This document shows positions 33,734-37,192 of a DNA stretch of 37,192 nt, one piece after another. Position 1 is the first letter of the stretch. Each line of letters starts with the position of its first letter. This DNA comes from Clostridiales bacterium (GTDB lineage: Bacteria; Bacillota; Clostridia; Lachnospirales; WQUN01). The position numbers were made by a program, and so were the translations under genes. The stretch is taken from positions 1 to 37,192 of the forward strand of contig JAISGK010000049.1 of NCBI GenBank assembly GCA_031263155.1, written 5' to 3'. The notes beneath the pieces were generated by a model. That model saw only the letters and a program-made list of their open reading frames with translations. It made no database searches and had not been told where the DNA came from.

Positions 33734-34279
33734 TCAAAATACCTTCCTGATGACGACGATCGCTTTTCCATCGATCCGCTTCTCCGTCACAGCGCCGTAA
33801 TTGCGGGAATCACGGGAATCGCTTCTATGATCGCCCATTACGAAATATTCGTCGGGAGAAAGGCCTAGCGGATAAGCAATTTCCACCTTGCTATACGTTT
33901 TTTCATAGACGTATGGCTCATACTGCGTTTTGCCATCTGTCAATAACGTGCCACTTCCATCGTCTATCGCCACGTTTTCTCCCGGCAAGGCGCATATGCG
34001 TTTCACATAATCCTCGCGGCCATCTGTTTTTATCAACACAATCTCTCCTCTCTCATAGGAGCTTGAGAGCTTCCAAAATATAATCACATCGCCTGTGGAA
34101 AGAGTCGGCTTCATGGAAGTCCCTGACACGATTGCGATCCCAAACATTATATTGAATATCACTGTTATCGCAACGGAGGTCAATAAACTCCTTGTAAAGA
34201 TATAGATAAAAGAACGTCTCTTGCGCTTATTCGGTTTCGCGGCATGCATCAGTCGGTAGTCCTTGCGACTCGACGGCAT
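33734..34279 (-). CDS. Type I signal peptidase (active)
   Basis: Membrane serine peptidase that removes signal peptides. From the ATG at 34279 (181 residues) there is a basic N-terminus (NKRKRRSF), one transmembrane helix at about 30-48, the nucleophile motif GTSMKPTL with Ser55, the general-base motif EDYVKRICALPGE with Lys93, and the conserved GDHRSDSRDSRNYG box. All catalytic positions are intact, unlike the homologue two genes downstream. An ATG three codons earlier would overlap the GGGGG ribosome binding site. It is the first gene of the operon and stops one codon-length before the adhesin start. It most likely processes the pilins and adhesin, alongside or instead of a housekeeping peptidase elsewhere. 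Confidence 0.93.
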   Translation of the reverse strand: MPSSRKDYRLMHAAKPNKRKRRSFIYIFTRSLLTSVAITVIFNIMFGIAIVSGTSMKPTLSTGDVIIFWKLSSSYERGEIVLIKTDGREDYVKRICALPGENVAIDDGSGTLLTDGKTQYEPYVYEKTYSKVEIAYPLGLSPDEYFVMGDHRSDSRDSRNYGAVTEKRIDGKAIVVIRKVF

Positions 34280-34486
34280 ATGACACATCCCCCTTTCCGT
34301 TTTCTTCGAGACCTATCATGCCGCGTGGTCCGTTTATGATCCTGATAAGCTATGGTACAAGGGGCGGTTTCAAATTCGCGCCTGTAAAAACACTGCGGGG
34401 ATATAAATGAGTCAGACCGCTTGCAAAAAAAGCGCGAAGTATGTAAAATAAAAGAAACCGTTGCTTGCTTAAAATACGAACAACTA
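34280..34486. other. Divergent intergenic region, pilus operon side
   Basis: About 200 bp between the divergently transcribed signal peptidase and regulator genes. It should hold the pilus operon promoter, but I find only poor matches on the minus strand (for example TTGTAC with CATAAA 16 bases on). This would fit a promoter that depends on an activator. A small CGCTT/AAGCG dyad lies near 34419-34434. Confidence 0.5.
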
Positions 34487-34514
34487 TTGTCGGTACAATT
34501 TCTTTCCATATAAT
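34487..34514 (+). promoter_or_regulatory. Sigma-A promoter of the LuxR-family regulator
   Basis: A -35 TTGTCG (34487-34492) is followed after 16 bases by a perfect -10 TATAAT (34509-34514). It predicts a leader of about 125 nt before the ATG at 34646. Confidence 0.7.
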
Positions 34515-34549
34515 AGTGGTACTGGTATCTTTGGCGCCACACCCAAAAG

Positions 34550-34633
34550 GGTGAAAAAACGACAGCAAATGGTAAAAACGACAGCAAATGGTGAAAAAAA
34601 ACGACGGAGAAAAGTGAAAAAACGACAGGAAGG
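34550..34633 (+). repeat. Four direct repeats in the regulator's leader
   Basis: Four copies of a GGTGAAAAAACGACAGCAAA-type unit begin at 34550, 34571, 34590 and 34614, with spacings of 21, 19 and 24 bases. They share GTGAAAAAACGACRG. The last copy merges into the ribosome binding site of the regulator. Spacings near two helical turns would suit protein binding, and transcription would also place them in the mRNA leader. Confidence 0.8.
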
Positions 34634-34645
34634 TGAGTTTCTCAT

Positions 34646-37192
34646 ATGCTTAACTATACAAATAAAAAAAGCCTGAATGATTTGCTTATCGCCGCGCGGT
34701 TCATGCCGCGGCCGCGGATCGACGACATTCTGGATCAGGCGACCCGCTACGGGCTGGTTTATGTAATCGCAGGTATGGGATACGGTAAAACTCAAGCCGT
34801 GCGCCACTATATTGAGAGACAGCCGGAGGCGGCGGTTCGGTGGATACAGCTGTCCGAAAGCAGTAACATTGCTTCCAGGTACTGGGAGGCATTTACATAT
34901 AACGTTTCGTTGGACAATCTGGAATTGGCCGAAAAACTGCGTGAACTCGGCTTCCCGAACACGCTTGCGCGTTTTAAGCAATTCGCCGCGATAACAAAGG
35001 CTTTGGAACACCGCTCCCGTAAACCGTTTCTTGTATTCGACGACTGTCACTTGATCAGTTCCGAAAAAGTGCTGAAATTTATGGAGCGTTGCGCCCATTT
35101 GCACATCGCGGGGTCATGTATGATTCTCATTTCCAGAAAAGAGCCGCGAATCAACGCGGTTTCGTTATTCGTCAAGAAAAAGGCCTGCATGATCACAGAG
35201 GAAGCACTGCGTTTTACTGGCGATGAAACCTCTGCCTTTTTAACATGCGCCGGCGCAACCTTTTCACCCAAAAGCCTACCCGAAATATCCGTCGTTACAA
35301 AAGGCTGGGCGCTGGCGATTCAGCTGTTGTTTCTTGTGCTGAAGAGAATCCCGAGCGATCTCAGTTTCGCGCTGAACGCCATGAAGCAGAGCGTCTTTAA
35401 GCTGATTGAGACAGAAGCCTTTGAAGAGTTCCCAAAAGAGGCGCAAAAAATATTGGTTCGATTTGCCCTGGTATCCGACCTTCCATTCACGTCGCTGCGT
35501 GAGTTTTTCGATGACTTTCTGTTCTTACGCGACATCCCCCAGCTGACCGCGTTTGTGTGGTTCGACAGTTTCACCGGCGACTACAGAATACAGCCTCTGT
35601 ATTTGGAATTTCTGCAAAGCAGACGCTATATCCTGACGTGGGAAGAAAAGCAGGATACATATCAGAAAGCGGCGCAGTGGTGTTTTGAACATGATTTCCA
35701 TGCGGGCGCGGTATACTATTTTGCCGAACTGCGGCAGTTTAAGCGCGTCTTGGAGATATTTCTTTCTTATCCCTACCGGCTGGCAAAGGATATGTCTGAG
35801 TATTTTGTGAACATTTTGGAGAAGCTGGAGCCCAATCCGCAGGAGAGCGAAAGTTTTGAATTATCCATATTAAAAAACATTTTCATACCGCTTTTGCTGG
35901 CAGGGCAGGGGCAATATAATGAAGCGAAAGACCGGGCCTTTGCAGTCATAGAAGAATGGGCGCACAAGGATATTCCCTTGGCGCCCATTCTTCTTTACTC
36001 CAGTTACAACAATCTGGCGTATATTGATACATATCTCTGCGTCGTAACGCACAAATATAACGCGCCGCAATACCTGAAAAAGGGCGCTGAGTATTTCAAG
36101 CTAATTTCCCCTCCCCCGAAAAAAATCGCCGGGCCATTCAATTGCGCCGATATTCGTTCGTTCGCTTGCCTGGTAGGGGAAGGCGCCGCCCGGGCGGATT
36201 TTGATCGGTTTCTTGAGTCCACACAGCAGATTGCCCCGATCTTTCCAAAAACCCACTTTGATCTGTACTGTAAGTATGAGGATTTAGCCGCTTGCGAACT
36301 TGCCTTTTTTAAAGGCCAGCTCGATCTGGCGCGGCGATACGCCTGTCAGACAATTCCCGAAGCGCATGAAAAAAAGCAGTACAGCATCGAATCAATGGCG
36401 TTGCTCTACCTGCTCCGCGTTTCGATGCAAGAAGGCGACTTTCCTTCGACGAAAGAAATATTAAAGCAGTTGCGCGGTCAACTGGATTATCCGGATTTTT
36501 GGAACCGGCAGTTGTTCTACGATCTGTTTGTCGGTTATTTTTATGCGCAGATTGGAATCCCAGAGTTGGTACCGTCATGGTTTATCCTAGACGAAAAAGA
36601 GGTCGCTTCGGATATCCATATCCCCAACATTGAATTATTTATCTGCGTAAAATGTTGTATGGCTTTGAAGAAATATAAGCAGGCGCTTGCAATACTCTGC
36701 AACTCTTCTTCAAGGGAAGCGCACGAGCGATTCTTGTTTGGAGAACTGACTTTTTCTTTGCTGACGGCTGTCGCGCGCCTCAAGACCGGCGACGGCGCGG
36801 GCGCCATAACGGAATTTGAGCGGGCATATCAGTTGTCATTTGACGGTGAGTTTGAAACGCCTTTCGTCGAACTGGGAAAAGACCTGCAACTGCTGGCGGA
36901 TCTGGTACTGAAGCAGGCCGATGGCAATATTTCGCGAGAGTGGCTCAAAACAGTTGTTTTGAAAGCGTCCGCGTACAGGAAAAAAATCCAGTGTATCTTG
37001 GAGGCGTTCCGAAAAGAAAAAAATATGGAGGAGCCAGTTGAACTCTCCGAGCGAGAGCATCAGATTTTGCATGATTTGTACCTCGGGCTTTCCCGTGAAG
37101 AGATCGCGGCCAGTCGGTATCTGTCAATCAATACCGTAAAAACAGCCCTCCATTCGTTGTACAACAAACTGAACGCCAACAACAACGCAAGC
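34646..37192 (+). CDS. LuxR-family transcriptional regulator of the MalT/LAL type (cut by window edge)
   Basis: 849 codons are visible and no stop is reached. The N-terminal ATPase domain has a Walker A GMGYGKT at 43-49, where family members usually read APAGYGKTT, and a Walker B-like FLVFDDCH near 130. A long helical, TPR-like region fills the middle (about 330-780). A LuxR-type helix-turn-helix starts near 795 with ELSEREHQILHDLYLG, then IAASRYLSINTVKTALHSLY, and the window ends inside it. Such proteins bind a small ligand and activate transcription as oligomers. It is divergent from the pilus operon and is the natural candidate for its activator. The ATG has AAGGTGAG upstream. Confidence 0.92.
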   Translation, partial: MLNYTNKKSLNDLLIAARFMPRPRIDDILDQATRYGLVYVIAGMGYGKTQAVRHYIERQPEAAVRWIQLSESSNIASRYWEAFTYNVSLDNLELAEKLRELGFPNTLARFKQFAAITKALEHRSRKPFLVFDDCHLISSEKVLKFMERCAHLHIAGSCMILISRKEPRINAVSLFVKKKACMITEEALRFTGDETSAFLTCAGATFSPKSLPEISVVTKGWALAIQLLFLVLKRIPSDLSFALNAMKQSVFKLIETEAFEEFPKEAQKILVRFALVSDLPFTSLREFFDDFLFLRDIPQLTAFVWFDSFTGDYRIQPLYLEFLQSRRYILTWEEKQDTYQKAAQWCFEHDFHAGAVYYFAELRQFKRVLEIFLSYPYRLAKDMSEYFVNILEKLEPNPQESESFELSILKNIFIPLLLAGQGQYNEAKDRAFAVIEEWAHKDIPLAPILLYSSYNNLAYIDTYLCVVTHKYNAPQYLKKGAEYFKLISPPPKKIAGPFNCADIRSFACLVGEGAARADFDRFLESTQQIAPIFPKTHFDLYCKYEDLAACELAFFKGQLDLARRYACQTIPEAHEKKQYSIESMALLYLLRVSMQEGDFPSTKEILKQLRGQLDYPDFWNRQLFYDLFVGYFYAQIGIPELVPSWFILDEKEVASDIHIPNIELFICVKCCMALKKYKQALAILCNSSSREAHERFLFGELTFSLLTAVARLKTGDGAGAITEFERAYQLSFDGEFETPFVELGKDLQLLADLVLKQADGNISREWLKTVVLKASAYRKKIQCILEAFRKEKNMEEPVELSEREHQILHDLYLGLSREEIAASRYLSINTVKTALHSLYNKLNANNNAS

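Noticed and set aside
34550-34633. CRISPR array
   Set aside because: Units are about 20 bp with almost no spacer, four imperfect copies only, and no cas genes are in the window.

Overview
The window looks like chromosome of a Gram-positive, mid-GC Firmicute, most likely a member of Clostridia. The evidence is a class B-type sortase and pilin locus with cell-wall sorting signals, FctA-like pilins, a DivIVA-domain protein, an RF2 gene with the classic programmed frameshift, a SecA ending in a zinc-binding SEC-C motif, AGGAGG-type ribosome binding sites and sigma-A-like promoters. Taxonomy below class cannot be read from the sequence alone. Almost every gene up to 34.3 kb lies on the minus strand; one large regulator runs off the right edge on the plus strand.

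Region by region. (1) Positions 1-5.4 kb hold a type I restriction-modification operon, hsdR-hsdM-hsdS, with hsdS cut by the window edge. A 28-codon open frame that looks like the N-terminus of a SIS-domain sugar-phosphate isomerase sits directly in front of hsdR and suggests the R-M genes were inserted there. (2) Positions 5.4-17.9 kb are core metabolism and information processing: argS, a paired-palindrome repeat element, a diacylglycerol-kinase-family lipid kinase, an RluA-family pseudouridine synthase carrying a Q-rich pentapeptide-repeat insert, prfB with its frameshift site, secA, a 6-phosphofructokinase, rpsI-rplM, rplI, pheA and araD. pfkA, secA, prfB, the pseudouridine synthase and the lipid kinase are tightly packed and probably cotranscribed. 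(3) Positions 17.9-20.6 kb encode a three-gene ABC-2-type exporter. (4) Positions 20.6-22.2 kb are gene-poor and contain decayed fragments, including the remnant of an SMC/AAA-like ATPase, next to a tRNA-Ser(GGA) gene that has its own promoter and terminator.

(5) Positions 22.2-34.3 kb are the most interesting part: a nine-gene surface-assembly operon read on the minus strand. In order of transcription it encodes an active type I signal peptidase, a 1681-residue beta-rich adhesin, a second signal-peptidase-fold protein whose catalytic Ser and Lys are both replaced, a two-domain pilin, a class B-like sortase with N- and C-terminal membrane anchors, a second FctA-like pilin, a second class B-like sortase, a small DivIVA-domain protein, and an acidic repeat-containing secreted protein. 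Several genes overlap by ATGA junctions, and two intercistronic hairpins interrupt the message. (6) A divergent MalT/LAL-type LuxR regulator with a promoter and a four-copy repeat in its leader probably controls the pilus operon.

Proposed working model for the pilus locus: the active signal peptidase matures the precursors; the two sortases link the two pilins and the adhesin through IAPTG, IVPTG and GPITG sorting signals; the catalytically dead peptidase acts as an assembly factor, as described for SipA in streptococcal FCT loci; and the DivIVA-like protein may place the machinery at a pole or septum. The last point is inference only.
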